DNA of 64,000 nt, from the NCBI RefSeq assembly GCF_001618145.1, contig NZ_LQNF01000018.1, positions 1-64,000 on the forward strand. Reading direction: 5' to 3'. This DNA comes from Oceanobacillus damuensis. Its GTDB lineage: Bacteria > Bacillota > Bacilli > Bacillales > Amphibacillaceae. A program made the position numbers and the translations under genes. Of this stretch, positions 27,253-35,434 are shown one piece after another. Below the pieces are notes generated by a model that was given only the letters and a program-made list of their open reading frames with translations, did not search any database and was not told the origin of the DNA. Within the stretch, counting starts at the first letter, position 1; every line of letters begins with the position of its first letter.

Positions 27253-27783
27253 ATGAAATTAACACTAAGCCAAATCAGAAAAACCGCGGCTAATAAACCC
27301 TTTGAATTTGATGAGATGGTGGATGTTTCCGAGCTGGAAACAATGAATAATGATATACGCGAAATAAAACCTGTCCGGGTTCATGGGAAAGCTGACATTC
27401 AAGGGGAACAGTTCTTTTTCTCATTTCAGATTGAAGGAGAAATGATTTTACCTTGTGCCAGAACACTGGTTGATGTCCCTTATCCATTTACAGTCAAAGC
27501 GAGCGAAATCTTTTCCACATCTTCCTATTATGGAAGCGATGAAGCGGAAAATGAAATTCATCCAATAAATGGAGAAGTTCTTGACTTAACGCCATATATC
27601 AAGGAAAATATAATATTGGAAATTCCTTTTCGTGTATTTTCCAAAGAGACTAATCCGAAAGAAGGAGCACCTTCTCAAGGTAATGGATGGGAATTTATTT
27701 CAGAAGTAAAAGAAGAGAAGAAAATAGATCCCCGTTTTAAAAAATTGGAGTCTTTGCTTGAAAAGAAAAAGAAAGAAAAATAA
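27253..27783 (+). CDS. ylbN: YceD/DUF177 family protein (YlbN)
   Basis: A 176-residue DUF177 protein. Core segment: DIQGEQFFFSFQIEGEMILPCARTL and VDLTPYIKENIILEIPFR-like (LDLTPYIKENIILEIPFRVF). The family pairs with rpmF across bacteria and is linked to 23S rRNA accumulation or ribosome assembly. The expected upstream partner Cys of some homologues is reduced to one (PCARTL). GAGGTGATAATA precedes ATG 27253; the in-frame GTG at 27244 is part of the ribosome site. Confidence 0.9.
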   Translation: MKLTLSQIRKTAANKPFEFDEMVDVSELETMNNDIREIKPVRVHGKADIQGEQFFFSFQIEGEMILPCARTLVDVPYPFTVKASEIFSTSSYYGSDEAENEIHPINGEVLDLTPYIKENIILEIPFRVFSKETNPKEGAPSQGNGWEFISEVKEEKKIDPRFKKLESLLEKKKKEK

Positions 27784-27828
27784 GAATCACTATTCAAGTT
27801 TTACTTTCGTTTGAAGGAGGTGTAAGTC

Positions 27829-28002
27829 ATGGCAGTACCTAAACAAAGAACGTCTAAAAAAGTCAAAAATCAACGTCGTACTCATAAAAAATTACACGTA
27901 CCTGGCATGGTAGAGTGTTCAAATTGTGGAGAATTAACTAAACCGCACCATGTTTGCAAATCTTGCGGACATTATGATGGAAAAGAAGTAGTCAACGACT
28001 AA
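27829..28002 (+). CDS. rpmF: 50S ribosomal protein L32
   Basis: A 57-residue basic ribosomal protein: [20 protein letters not shown] at the front and a zinc ribbon with CSNC and CKSC. The zinc-binding (C+) form of L32 is complete. GAAGGAGGTG lies seven bases before ATG 27829. It follows ylbN by 45 bases in the conserved ylbN-rpmF operon. Confidence 0.97.
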   Translation: MAVPKQRTSKKVKNQRRTHKKLHVPGMVECSNCGELTKPHHVCKSCGHYDGKEVVND

Positions 28003-28015
28003 TTCTCTATTTGCC

Positions 28016-28052
28016 TAAAAAAAACAGATCACATTGTGGTCTGTTTTTTTTA
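28016..28052 (+). terminator. rpmF terminator
   Basis: Stem AAAACAGATCAC/GTGGTCTGTTTT with a short ATT loop and a long T-run. Confidence 0.9.
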
Positions 28053-28107
28053 TTCTTTTACTGCTAATCTTTATATATATCTATGGAAGCGTGAGGGAGC
28101 GATTGTA

Positions 28108-28869
28108 TTGGAAGAATATGCTGTATATGAAAGAAATGAATATGATTATGGGGTAATTTTCCTGAACAGACCTCAAAAGCGCAATGCCATTTCAAAGGAA
28201 ATGAGGGAAAGTATATCAATCTGTCTCCAACGGGCAAAGCAAGATTCGATTAAATTTCTGGTTATAACTGGTGCAGGCGAGAAGATGTTTTGTGCAGGTG
28301 GAGATTTAAATGAGCTGCATGGCAATCTTTCCCCGGAGGAAGCCTATGACATTTTGAACCCAATGAAGCAACTGGTATATCAAATTTTAACTTTTCCAGT
28401 GCCGACGATTTGCTTGTTAAATGGTGATGCTGTTGGTGGTGGGTGTGAAATCGCATCGGCTTGTGATATAAGAATTGCCAAAGAAGGCACACGGTACGGT
28501 TTCGTGCAGAGTAACCTTGGTATTCTTCCTGGATGGGGAGGTGGTGCGGTACTGTACCAAAAGGTCCATCCAAGCTTTGCATTGCAATGGTTAATTGAAG
28601 CGAAGCTGTATCATGCTGAGGAATTAAAAGAAAAGAGCTGGATACATCGAATTGTAAAAGCGGATGAATGGAATGACAGTCGCGGACTGTTGGCCGACTA
28701 TATTTCAAAATCACATAATCAAATGTTCCTCCTTAAACAGCAGTATTTGAAAAAGATTACGGCAGGCAATATATCCGATTTAATGGATGAAGAGGTTAAA
28801 AATGCTGCCAGTCTATGGGACTCTTCGGAACATAAAGCTGCAGTAGAAAAATTTTTGTCAAGGAAATGA
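28108..28869 (+). CDS. Enoyl-CoA hydratase/isomerase family protein
   Basis: A 253-residue crotonase-fold protein. The acyl-CoA oxyanion-hole regions are [16 protein letters not shown] and [34 protein letters not shown] follows. The Glu of GGGCEIA corresponds to one catalytic acid of hydratases, while the second position reads LGILPGWGG, so hydratase versus another crotonase activity is open. The start TTG 28108 has GAGGGAG eight bases upstream; the frame is open up to 28036 across the rpmF terminator and that part is unlikely to be coding. It stands alone between rpmF and rsfA. Confidence 0.82.
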   Translation: MEEYAVYERNEYDYGVIFLNRPQKRNAISKEMRESISICLQRAKQDSIKFLVITGAGEKMFCAGGDLNELHGNLSPEEAYDILNPMKQLVYQILTFPVPTICLLNGDAVGGGCEIASACDIRIAKEGTRYGFVQSNLGILPGWGGGAVLYQKVHPSFALQWLIEAKLYHAEELKEKSWIHRIVKADEWNDSRGLLADYISKSHNQMFLLKQQYLKKITAGNISDLMDEEVKNAASLWDSSEHKAAVEKFLSRK

Positions 28870-28933
28870 GAAACCTATTCTAGCACCCCTATTTTTTGCA
28901 TACATTGATAGCAAACATATTAGGAGGGTTGTT

Positions 28934-29410
28934 ATGAATGATACAAGACAGGATGCCTGGACACAGGATGAGGATATAATTCTTGCGGAAACCGTATTAC
29001 GCTTTATCCGGGAAGGCAGAACACAGCTAGAAGCCTTCAAGGAAGTTGGAAATCAGCTTTCCCGTACATCGGCTGCATGTGGTTTCCGTTGGAATGCGAC
29101 AATCAGAAAGCAATATCAGCATGCCATACAATCGGCAAAAGAAGATAGGAAAAATGGATTAAAAAAGGATGCAGTTGTTTCCGTTAATCACGAACCCAAA
29201 GAGAAGTATACGATAGATTCGGCTATCCAGCTGCTTGAAAAAATGAAATCACAATTTCCGGATGGGGAACGTGCAGCAAATAAAATAACGGAGGAAAAAA
29301 TTGCTTACTTAGAGAAAGAGAATGAAGATTTAAAAAAACAGTTAGAACGATATGATCATGCATGGCAGGAAATAAATAAACTATGGTCGTGGGTTAATAA
29401 AAGTGATTAA
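28934..29410 (+). CDS. rsfA: RsfA family prespore-specific transcriptional regulator
   Basis: A 158-residue protein with an N-terminal Myb/SANT-like DNA-binding domain ([22 protein letters not shown], then [19 protein letters not shown]) and a C-terminal coiled coil ([22 protein letters not shown]). In B. subtilis RsfA is made in the forespore under sigma-F and fine-tunes sigma-F/sigma-G genes such as spoIIR. AGGAGGG precedes ATG. In the same place as ylbO. Confidence 0.92.
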   Translation: MNDTRQDAWTQDEDIILAETVLRFIREGRTQLEAFKEVGNQLSRTSAACGFRWNATIRKQYQHAIQSAKEDRKNGLKKDAVVSVNHEPKEKYTIDSAIQLLEKMKSQFPDGERAANKITEEKIAYLEKENEDLKKQLERYDHAWQEINKLWSWVNKSD

Positions 29411-29510
29411 TAAAGTTCTTGCAGATAGAAAATACGCTTTAATTAGAAAACTTGGCGGATGGCATTGTTGGACGAATGCAGACTCAAAAGTTTTATACCT
29501 TCCTATTTAC

Positions 29511-29550
29511 AAAAAGGACATGAATGAAATATACCATTCATGTCTTTTTT
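29511..29550 (+). terminator. rsfA terminator
   Basis: 16-bp stem AAAAAGGACATGAATG/CATTCATGTCTTTTTT around AAATATAC. A small overlapping ORF (29403-29597) reads through it and is not credible. Confidence 0.9.
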
Positions 29551-29551
29551 G

Positions 29552-29660
29552 GCAAGTAAGAAAGTATAAACTTTCTTACTTGCATAAGTGCAACTAAGGC
29601 ATTTCGCCGAAAAGGCTTGGCGCATGCCAAGTTTTCAAAACAGGTAAGTTAACAGCGGAT
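29552..29660. repeat. Short palindromic repeat (R3) beside rsfA
   Basis: Perfect 14-bp inverted repeat GCAAGTAAGAAAGT/ACTTTCTTACTTGC with loop ATAA (29552-29583). It is followed by CTTGGC-GCAT-GCCAAG near 29619-29634. The first arm resembles the left end of R1 copy c (GGCAAGTAAAGAAAGTATAA at 50415), so it may be a related or degenerate element. Confidence 0.5.
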
Positions 29661-29669
29661 TGCGACTTC

Positions 29670-30149
29670 CTAATTTAATTCTTTTTCCTGAACTCCTTCA
29701 GGAAGCCATATAAGGGGATTTTCACCCAAATCTCTTTCCATATCGTAGTGTGCTTTTATGAAGCCCATCTTTTCCCAAAAGCCATGAGAATTGATACGCG
29801 GACTTGTTTTGATAGGAAGGTTGAAGCTTTTTGCGAAATCTACCATAGCTTTTCCGTACCCTTTCCCCTGGTAATCTGGCAACACTTCAAGCTTCCAAAG
29901 TGTTAAGTAGTCCTGTGACGGTTCAAAATAATAATCATATTCCTGATTCACTTCGTACAAGCTCATTCTTGCGATGAGATTATTCCCATGATAAATTCCG
30001 TAAAATGGTGATTTGCTGTCGTTTTCAATAATATTATTTTGTAAATCCTCCATCATTGTAAGTTCCTGGTTTCCGTATTCTTTAAACCTTTTAAACTTCT
30101 CAAGCGTCTTATAATTAACTAAAAGATTTTCAACTTTAGAATGTTCCAT
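29670..30149 (-). CDS. ylbP: GNAT family N-acetyltransferase YlbP
   Basis: A 159-residue GNAT acetyltransferase. Acetyl-CoA pyrophosphate loop: VLPDYQGKGYGKAMVDFA; preceding strand LWKLEVLP and the closing INSHGFWEKMGF are typical. Sequence and place after rsfA match YlbP. Substrate unknown. It is transcribed towards rsfA, away from the R2-containing gap. Confidence 0.85.
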   Translation of the reverse strand: MEHSKVENLLVNYKTLEKFKRFKEYGNQELTMMEDLQNNIIENDSKSPFYGIYHGNNLIARMSLYEVNQEYDYYFEPSQDYLTLWKLEVLPDYQGKGYGKAMVDFAKSFNLPIKTSPRINSHGFWEKMGFIKAHYDMERDLGENPLIWLPEGVQEKELN

Positions 30150-30619
30150 AAAAAAACTCCCCCAATCTAAAATTTTACACTTCCCTTTATTTTTAATTGC
30201 CCCTTCAGGAAGCGTTTATCTCACATAATAATTTCATGCAAAATATTACAACTTTATTATAATACAAAAGTGATAATTTTAAAATTATTTAGATGGTTAT
30301 GCATGGAGCACACGATGAATTTTTTCCCGAAAAACATCCCTAACAAATCATCGAATGGATAGAAATACGAAGTTGCTTATTTGTAAGCCACAAGGGTATA
30401 TTTTCTGATACAATAAGTAGTGGAAAATGAGAATGTCATATACATAAAGATAATATCTTTCACAACTTGCGTAGAAGGAAATTGGCAAGATGCCTTGGCA
30501 GAATCAGAAGGACTGAGGACATATTGCATATGTTGACTTTGGATTAGCTGTTCGTTCAAAGCATTCCGGACTCCAAAGATCTTCCGTTCATTTTGCTTTT
30601 TTATCATCGGATTTGATAT

Positions 30620-31050
30620 AAAATGCGAAGTAACTACTATTTGTGTTAGAACGTTGGCACGGATAATGGAAGCGAGATACTTCGGCGACCGCTCGGGGAA
30701 ATACGCTGCGCTTTCCACGGGCGGCTGGTGAGCCCCTTCATGCTACGCATTTCAGTGTCTCACCTCTGCCTTTCCTCCCGTTGGAGTCTCCGTGTATTTC
30801 CCCGAGCTGGTTAAGTTTGCTGTTAATAAACTGCATCCTTAATAACAAAATCTAATTATACAGCTTTACCAGTTCGGGTGAGCGGCGGGCAGTCGACTCC
30901 TGCGGGAAAAGCACGTGTCCGAAGACCTGAAGAGTGGTTTTCTCTTCGGGGCTGAGGCCGTGCCCGCGGAAAGCGACTGCCCAGAGCGATCCCGGACGGC
31001 GAGAGAAGCATATATCTCCGGTAATAAGCCTAAGTTACTTTCGCAGTTTA
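30620..31050 (-). mobile_element. R2 element, copy B (MITE-like, ~430 bp)
   Basis: Inverted relative to copy A at 22871-23272. It begins AAAATGCGAAGTAA (30620-30633) and ends near TTACTTTCGCAGTTTA (31035-31050). Interior identity to copy A is very high, including CGTCCGGGATCGCTCTGGGC and the CCCGAACTGGT stem. It fills the middle of a 1.1-kb gap (30150-31274) with no supported gene. The stretch 30300-30610 is unassigned; no panE (ylbQ), which follows ylbP in B. subtilis, is found. Confidence 0.75.
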
Positions 31051-31274
31051 CAGAAACTATGAAGAATGTAAGACAAGGAAAATTTTCAAATATAGCCTTT
31101 GGAAACGGCATTATTTATCAGAAGTAGCAAGTTGAATATTAAAGGCCTTCTTAGATCAGCTCAGTTAAGTGTTTGAACAAAATTTTTGATGCGAAAGTTG
31201 AGTAACCTTCAAAGCACCAATCATAGTGACTGCTTAGCGGTAAGGAAATCGAAGAAAGGAAAAAGGAAAAAAAT

Positions 31275-31655
31275 ATGTTTGAATACATTATCCATATCCT
31301 GGCATTTTTTGTTACGCTGCCGATTATAGCAACGGTATCGATTTACTTCATATCAGTGAAATTCCATAATAAAAAATTAAAAGCTGTTCACACTGCTGTA
31401 AACTGGACAACTGTGTTATATATAATAGCAGTATCACTACTGCTTCATCTGATTTTTGATCGTAGTTTCTTCGGTTGGTTAATAGTGTATTTTATTTTGT
31501 CTTTATCGGTAATTATTATTTATCAGTGGAAGACAAGAACTGAAATTGAATTGGGAAAAGCCTTGAAGATTATTTGGCGGTTTTCATTTTTGTTATTTCT
31601 GCTACTCTATGTACTTCTCGTATTGAGCGGAATTATACAAAAAATCTCTAGTTAA
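31275..31655 (+). CDS. DUF3397 membrane protein
   Basis: A 126-residue protein with four membrane segments (about 5-27, 42-62, 66-86 and 99-121) and a basic loop, matching the DUF3397 family found before bshC in many Bacillaceae. Function unknown. AGGAAAAAGGAAAAAA precedes ATG. The gene 88 bases downstream is bshC. Confidence 0.82.
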   Translation: MFEYIIHILAFFVTLPIIATVSIYFISVKFHNKKLKAVHTAVNWTTVLYIIAVSLLLHLIFDRSFFGWLIVYFILSLSVIIIYQWKTRTEIELGKALKIIWRFSFLLFLLLYVLLVLSGIIQKISS

Positions 31656-31742
31656 GCAATAAGGGAAACAGATTAGATGAAACGGAACAGGAATTTATGT
31701 ACAATACAGATTGTACATTATGAATAGAAGGAGCAGGGATCC

Positions 31743-33362
31743 ATGCATATCGACCCTATACAATTGAAAGCTCAGAGTCAGCTCATTGTTGATTATAGAA
31801 ATAACCAAAAGAAAGTTATGGACTTTTTTGATTACAATCCATACGGTGATTATGAACAGAGAATCAAAGATTTGGATTCGCTGTCTTTTAATCGCGAGGA
31901 ATTAACAAATGTTTTACATAGGATCAATGAGGAGTGGGATGCTCCGGCACCGACTTTTAACAATATAAATAAACTGAAAAACTCAAATAGCGTTGTCGTC
32001 ATCGGCGGACAGCAAGCGGGGTTACTGACTGGTCCAATGTATACGATTAATAAAGTGATCTCAATCATACAGTTCGCCAGACAGCAGGAAAATGAGCTTG
32101 GCGTTCCAGTAATCCCGGTTTTTTGGATTGCTGGAGAAGACCATGATTTTGATGAAATAAACCATATCCACCTATCTGAAGTGTCCCAAATGAAAAAACA
32201 TAAGCTGGCACATCACATGGTGGAAAAAACAAGTGTGTCCAATATACCAGCTAATCGTGAATCACTATCTCAATGGATAGACAATTTATTTGAGCAACTA
32301 GATGAAACAGTACATACAAGGGACCTATATAAAGCAATTTACAAAATAAAAGAAAAGTCGCACACATATGTCGATTTTTTTGCAAGGATAATTTTCCATT
32401 TATTTCAAGATGAAGGTCTTGTACTAATTGATTCAGGACATAAAGAGGTCAGGCAATTGGAAAGTGAGCACTTTCAGCGAATGATCAAATATCAACCTGG
32501 TATTAGTGAAGGGGTTTTTTCCTCGCTGAACGCACTTGCGGAAAAGGGGTACAAGGTTTCTCTCGAAGCTTCACAACATGATGGTCATCTTTTCTATCAT
32601 AAAAATGATGAACGGATTCTCCTGACCCGAGATGATGCCGGTTTTTGGGTAGGTAAGCAAAATGAGATCCGTTTAACTACAGATGAATTAATGGAGACTG
32701 CTGAAAAAGATCCGGAATTGCTGAGCAATAATGTTGTCACACGCCCATTAATGCAGGAACTGCTGTTTCCTACATTAGCTTTCATCGGCGGACCTGGAGA
32801 AGTTGGCTACTGGGCTGGCCTTAAAAAGGCATTCCATATATTGAATTTGAAAATGCCCCCAGTACTTCCAAGATTATCCTTTACCATAATGGAAAATCAG
32901 GTTGTTAAAGCACTTGAAAAATACAATATTGATCCAGCTGAAGCTATTCATAAGGGGGTAAAGAAAGATAGAGACCAATGGCTGCAATCAAAAAGCAAAC
33001 CACCGATAGAGGATTTGGCCGAAGAGATTAAAGCTGCTATTGACAAGGCACATAAGCCTCTAAGAGACTTGGCAAGAGATATCCGTGACGATTTAGGGGC
33101 ATTAAGTGATAAGAATTTGTTTTACTTATATAGGGATATTGAGTTTCTTGAGAGCAGGTTGATAAAAGCTCTTGAGGAAAAATATGAGAAGGAATTACGA
33201 GATTTTGACCTGATTGATCTTGCACTGCATCCCAATGGTGGTTTGCAGGAGCGGGTCTGGAATCCTTTACAATGGATAAACAAATATGGTACAGATTTTA
33301 TAGCGGTATTGACTGCAAATGATTGCTCGTTTGATAATGAGCATTATCTGGTATATATCTGA
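31743..33362 (+). CDS. bshC: Bacillithiol biosynthesis cysteine-adding enzyme BshC
   Basis: A 539-residue enzyme that adds cysteine to GlcN-malate, the last step of bacillithiol synthesis. It has a Rossmann-like core (VVVIGGQQAGLLTGPMYTINK, VIPVFWIAGEDHDFDEINHI, FPTLAFIGGPGEVGYWAGL) and a C-terminal coiled coil (~420-490). Length is normal for the family. AGAAGGAG lies upstream of ATG. It keeps its conserved place just before mraZ. Confidence 0.95.
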   Translation: MHIDPIQLKAQSQLIVDYRNNQKKVMDFFDYNPYGDYEQRIKDLDSLSFNREELTNVLHRINEEWDAPAPTFNNINKLKNSNSVVVIGGQQAGLLTGPMYTINKVISIIQFARQQENELGVPVIPVFWIAGEDHDFDEINHIHLSEVSQMKKHKLAHHMVEKTSVSNIPANRESLSQWIDNLFEQLDETVHTRDLYKAIYKIKEKSHTYVDFFARIIFHLFQDEGLVLIDSGHKEVRQLESEHFQRMIKYQPGISEGVFSSLNALAEKGYKVSLEASQHDGHLFYHKNDERILLTRDDAGFWVGKQNEIRLTTDELMETAEKDPELLSNNVVTRPLMQELLFPTLAFIGGPGEVGYWAGLKKAFHILNLKMPPVLPRLSFTIMENQVVKALEKYNIDPAEAIHKGVKKDRDQWLQSKSKPPIEDLAEEIKAAIDKAHKPLRDLARDIRDDLGALSDKNLFYLYRDIEFLESRLIKALEEKYEKELRDFDLIDLALHPNGGLQERVWNPLQWINKYGTDFIAVLTANDCSFDNEHYLVYI

Positions 33363-33370
33363 TTTTAGGG

Positions 33371-33394
33371 AATGTCCTCCACTCTCCACCACCA
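33371..33394 (-). promoter_or_regulatory. Inverted copy of the MraZ box just after bshC
   Basis: The minus strand reads GGTGGTGGAGAGTGGAGGA, matching the operator at 33508-33533 over 17 bases with one mismatch. It lies immediately after the bshC stop, on the opposite side of the bshC terminator from mraZ. Confidence 0.5.
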
Positions 33395-33411
33395 AATTGA
33401 ATTTTTGAAAC

Positions 33412-33447
33412 AAAAAGCTGTCTATCTTTGATATGGCAGCTTTTTTT
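33412..33447 (+). terminator. bshC terminator
   Basis: Stem AAAAAGCTG/CAGCTTTTT (with one flanking mismatch) and a T-run. Confidence 0.8.
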
Positions 33448-33507
33448 GTGTTTGAAAATGGTTTGCCGTGTAGTGATTCATCAACAAAATAATTTTTTTT
33501 ATTAATT

Positions 33508-33533
33508 GAGTGGTGGAGAGTGGGGGAATGTGG
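33508..33533 (+). promoter_or_regulatory. MraZ operator (GTGG repeats) before mraZ
   Basis: Three spaced GTGG units (GAGTGGTGGA, GAGTGGGGGA, ATGTGG) 34-59 bases before the mraZ start. MraZ represses or tunes its own dcw operon by binding such tandem repeats; direct recognition here is by pattern. Confidence 0.7.
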
Positions 33534-33566
33534 TATTATAAAAAATATGAAAGTGGGGCGGACTAT

Positions 33567-33998
33567 ATGTTCATGGGCGAATTCCTTCATAGCATTGATA
33601 CAAAGGGACGAGTTATTGTCCCGTCCAAGTTCCGTGATGAACTTGGAGCAAGCTTTGTCGTAACCCGTGGACTGGATAAATGTCTATTTGCATACCCCAT
33701 GGATGAATGGAAAAATTTAGAAGAAAAACTAAAGAAACTCCCGCTTACTAAGAAGGATGCCAGAGCATTTACACGTTTTTTCTTTTCCGGAGCTGTAGAA
33801 TGTGAAGTCGACAAACAGGGAAGAATAAATATTCCGCAGTCACTTCGTAAATATGCAGGACTTGATAAAGAGTGCAATGTAATTGGTGTTTCCAATCGGA
33901 TTGAATTCTGGGCTAGTGACAGTTGGGAAGATTATGTCACAGATTCTGAGGAATCATTTGCAGAGCTTGCAGAAAATCTTATGGATTTTGATATCTGA
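33567..33998 (+). CDS. mraZ: Transcriptional regulator MraZ
   Basis: A 143-residue protein with two SpoVT/AbrB-like halves: [20 protein letters not shown] (~7-26) and [20 protein letters not shown] (~85-104). It forms a ring and binds GTGG repeats ahead of the dcw cluster. ATG 33567 gives the standard 143-residue length; the frame is open further upstream (33510) only because the operator region lacks stops. First gene of mraZ-rsmH-ftsL-pbpB. Confidence 0.95.
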   Translation: MFMGEFLHSIDTKGRVIVPSKFRDELGASFVVTRGLDKCLFAYPMDEWKNLEEKLKKLPLTKKDARAFTRFFFSGAVECEVDKQGRINIPQSLRKYAGLDKECNVIGVSNRIEFWASDSWEDYVTDSEESFAELAENLMDFDI

Positions 33999-34066
33999 TT
34001 ATTTGTGTAACCCGATAAAGCAATCGGTATGCAAATCGTTCGAAAATTAATTAAGTGGGTGTATGT

Positions 34067-35044
34067 ATGTTTGAACATTACAGTGTATTGAAGGATGAAA
34101 CGATAAAAGGACTGGCCATCAAACCGAGCGGCACATATATTGACTGTACGGTTGGTGGTGGTGGTCACTCTTGGGAGATAGCATCCAGGCTTAGTGAAGA
34201 TGGTTTGCTTATCGCTTTTGATCAGGATTTAGATGCGTTGAAAGCGGCAAAAGAAAGATTAAAAGCATACGAGGACAGAATACTTTTCATTCATTCCAAC
34301 TTTAGAGGGCTGGAGGAAGAGCTTGCCAAACATACAATTTCCGATGTGGATGGTATTTTATTTGACCTCGGTGTTTCTTCTCCGCAGTTAGACAGAGGAG
34401 AAAGAGGGTTCAGTTACCAGCATGACGCTGTATTGGACATGAGAATGAACCAGACGCAAGAATTAACGGCTTACGAAATTGTGAATACGTGGTCGTTTCA
34501 CCAACTTGTGTCAATCTTTTTTAATTATGGGGAAGAAAAATTCTCCAAACAAATAGCAAGAAAAATAGAAGCTTATAGGGAAACAAAAGAAATAAAAACG
34601 ACCCATCAGCTTGTGGAAATTATCAAAGAGGGCATACCTGCACCGGCCAGAAGGAAAGGCGGCCATCCTGCCAAACGTATTTTTCAGGCTTTAAGAATTG
34701 CGGTTAACGATGAGCTAGCCGCTTTCAATGATGCGTTACATCAGGCTGCCAGGGTAGTGGGTATTGAAGGAAGAATTGCGGTTATTACATTTCATTCGCT
34801 TGAAGATCGTTTGTGCAAACAAGCTTTTAAGAAATGGAGTACGGAAAAGGCAACACCGAGACATCTGCCAGTGGTACCGAAAGAGCATCAGGCTCCATTT
34901 GAATTAATCACCAGAAAACCGATCGTAGCGGCGGAATTTGAACTTGATGAAAATCGCAGGTCACGTTCTGCGAAATTGCGTGTGGTAAAAAAGGTTACCG
35001 AGTGGAGAAACGAATTTACTTATGAGGAAGGGTGGAAGAAATAA
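34067..35044 (+). CDS. rsmH: 16S rRNA (cytosine1402-N4)-methyltransferase RsmH
   Basis: A 325-residue SAM-dependent enzyme that methylates C1402 of 16S rRNA. Landmarks: MFEHYSVL start, [20 protein letters not shown] loop, [24 protein letters not shown]-like [13 protein letters not shown] and [11 protein letters not shown] 34067 is preferred to 34055 by homologue length. Its stop TAA overlaps the ftsL ATG. Confidence 0.95.
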   Translation: MFEHYSVLKDETIKGLAIKPSGTYIDCTVGGGGHSWEIASRLSEDGLLIAFDQDLDALKAAKERLKAYEDRILFIHSNFRGLEEELAKHTISDVDGILFDLGVSSPQLDRGERGFSYQHDAVLDMRMNQTQELTAYEIVNTWSFHQLVSIFFNYGEEKFSKQIARKIEAYRETKEIKTTHQLVEIIKEGIPAPARRKGGHPAKRIFQALRIAVNDELAAFNDALHQAARVVGIEGRIAVITFHSLEDRLCKQAFKKWSTEKATPRHLPVVPKEHQAPFELITRKPIVAAEFELDENRRSRSAKLRVVKKVTEWRNEFTYEEGWKK

Positions 35045-35418
35045 TGAGTGCTAATCAAGCCCAAAATTGGCAGCAATCACATCCACAACATAGTCCTGCG
35101 AGAGAACCAAAAGTAGCAGTAAAGGTAAAAAAGAATGGCTGGATAACAAAGGGAGAAAAGGTAATCTATTCCTTGATCGGCGCTTTTGTTGTTGCCTCCG
35201 GAATTTTTATGGTTTCTTATTCTTCTACAACTGATACAATTAATAGAGAATTACAGGAGCTTGAACAGACCGTAAATACGCAGCAGGTGAAAAATGAAGG
35301 ACTGTTGTTCGAAATGAAAGAATTGTCCAGACCGGAAAGAATCATTCAGATTGCAGAGGAGAACGGTTTGAAAATCCAAAATGCGGAAGTAAAACAAGCA
35401 CAGTCATTTAACAACTAG
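35044..35418 (+). CDS. ftsL: Cell division protein FtsL
   Basis: A bitopic division protein (124 residues): cytosolic basic N-terminus, membrane helix ~42-62 (VIYSLIGAFVVASGIFMV), then an outer leucine-zipper-like coiled coil (INRELQELEQTVNTQQVKNE). It forms a complex with DivIB and DivIC and controls septal synthesis. Start ATG 35044 with GGGTGG nine bases upstream; overlaps the rsmH stop by one base. Confidence 0.9.
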   Translation: MSANQAQNWQQSHPQHSPAREPKVAVKVKKNGWITKGEKVIYSLIGAFVVASGIFMVSYSSTTDTINRELQELEQTVNTQQVKNEGLLFEMKELSRPERIIQIAEENGLKIQNAEVKQAQSFNN

Positions 35419-35434
35419 GCAAGGGGCTTAACCT

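Noticed and set aside
29403-29597. 64-residue ORF overlapping the rsfA end
   Set aside because: It reads through the rsfA terminator and the adjacent palindrome; no family and no ribosome site.
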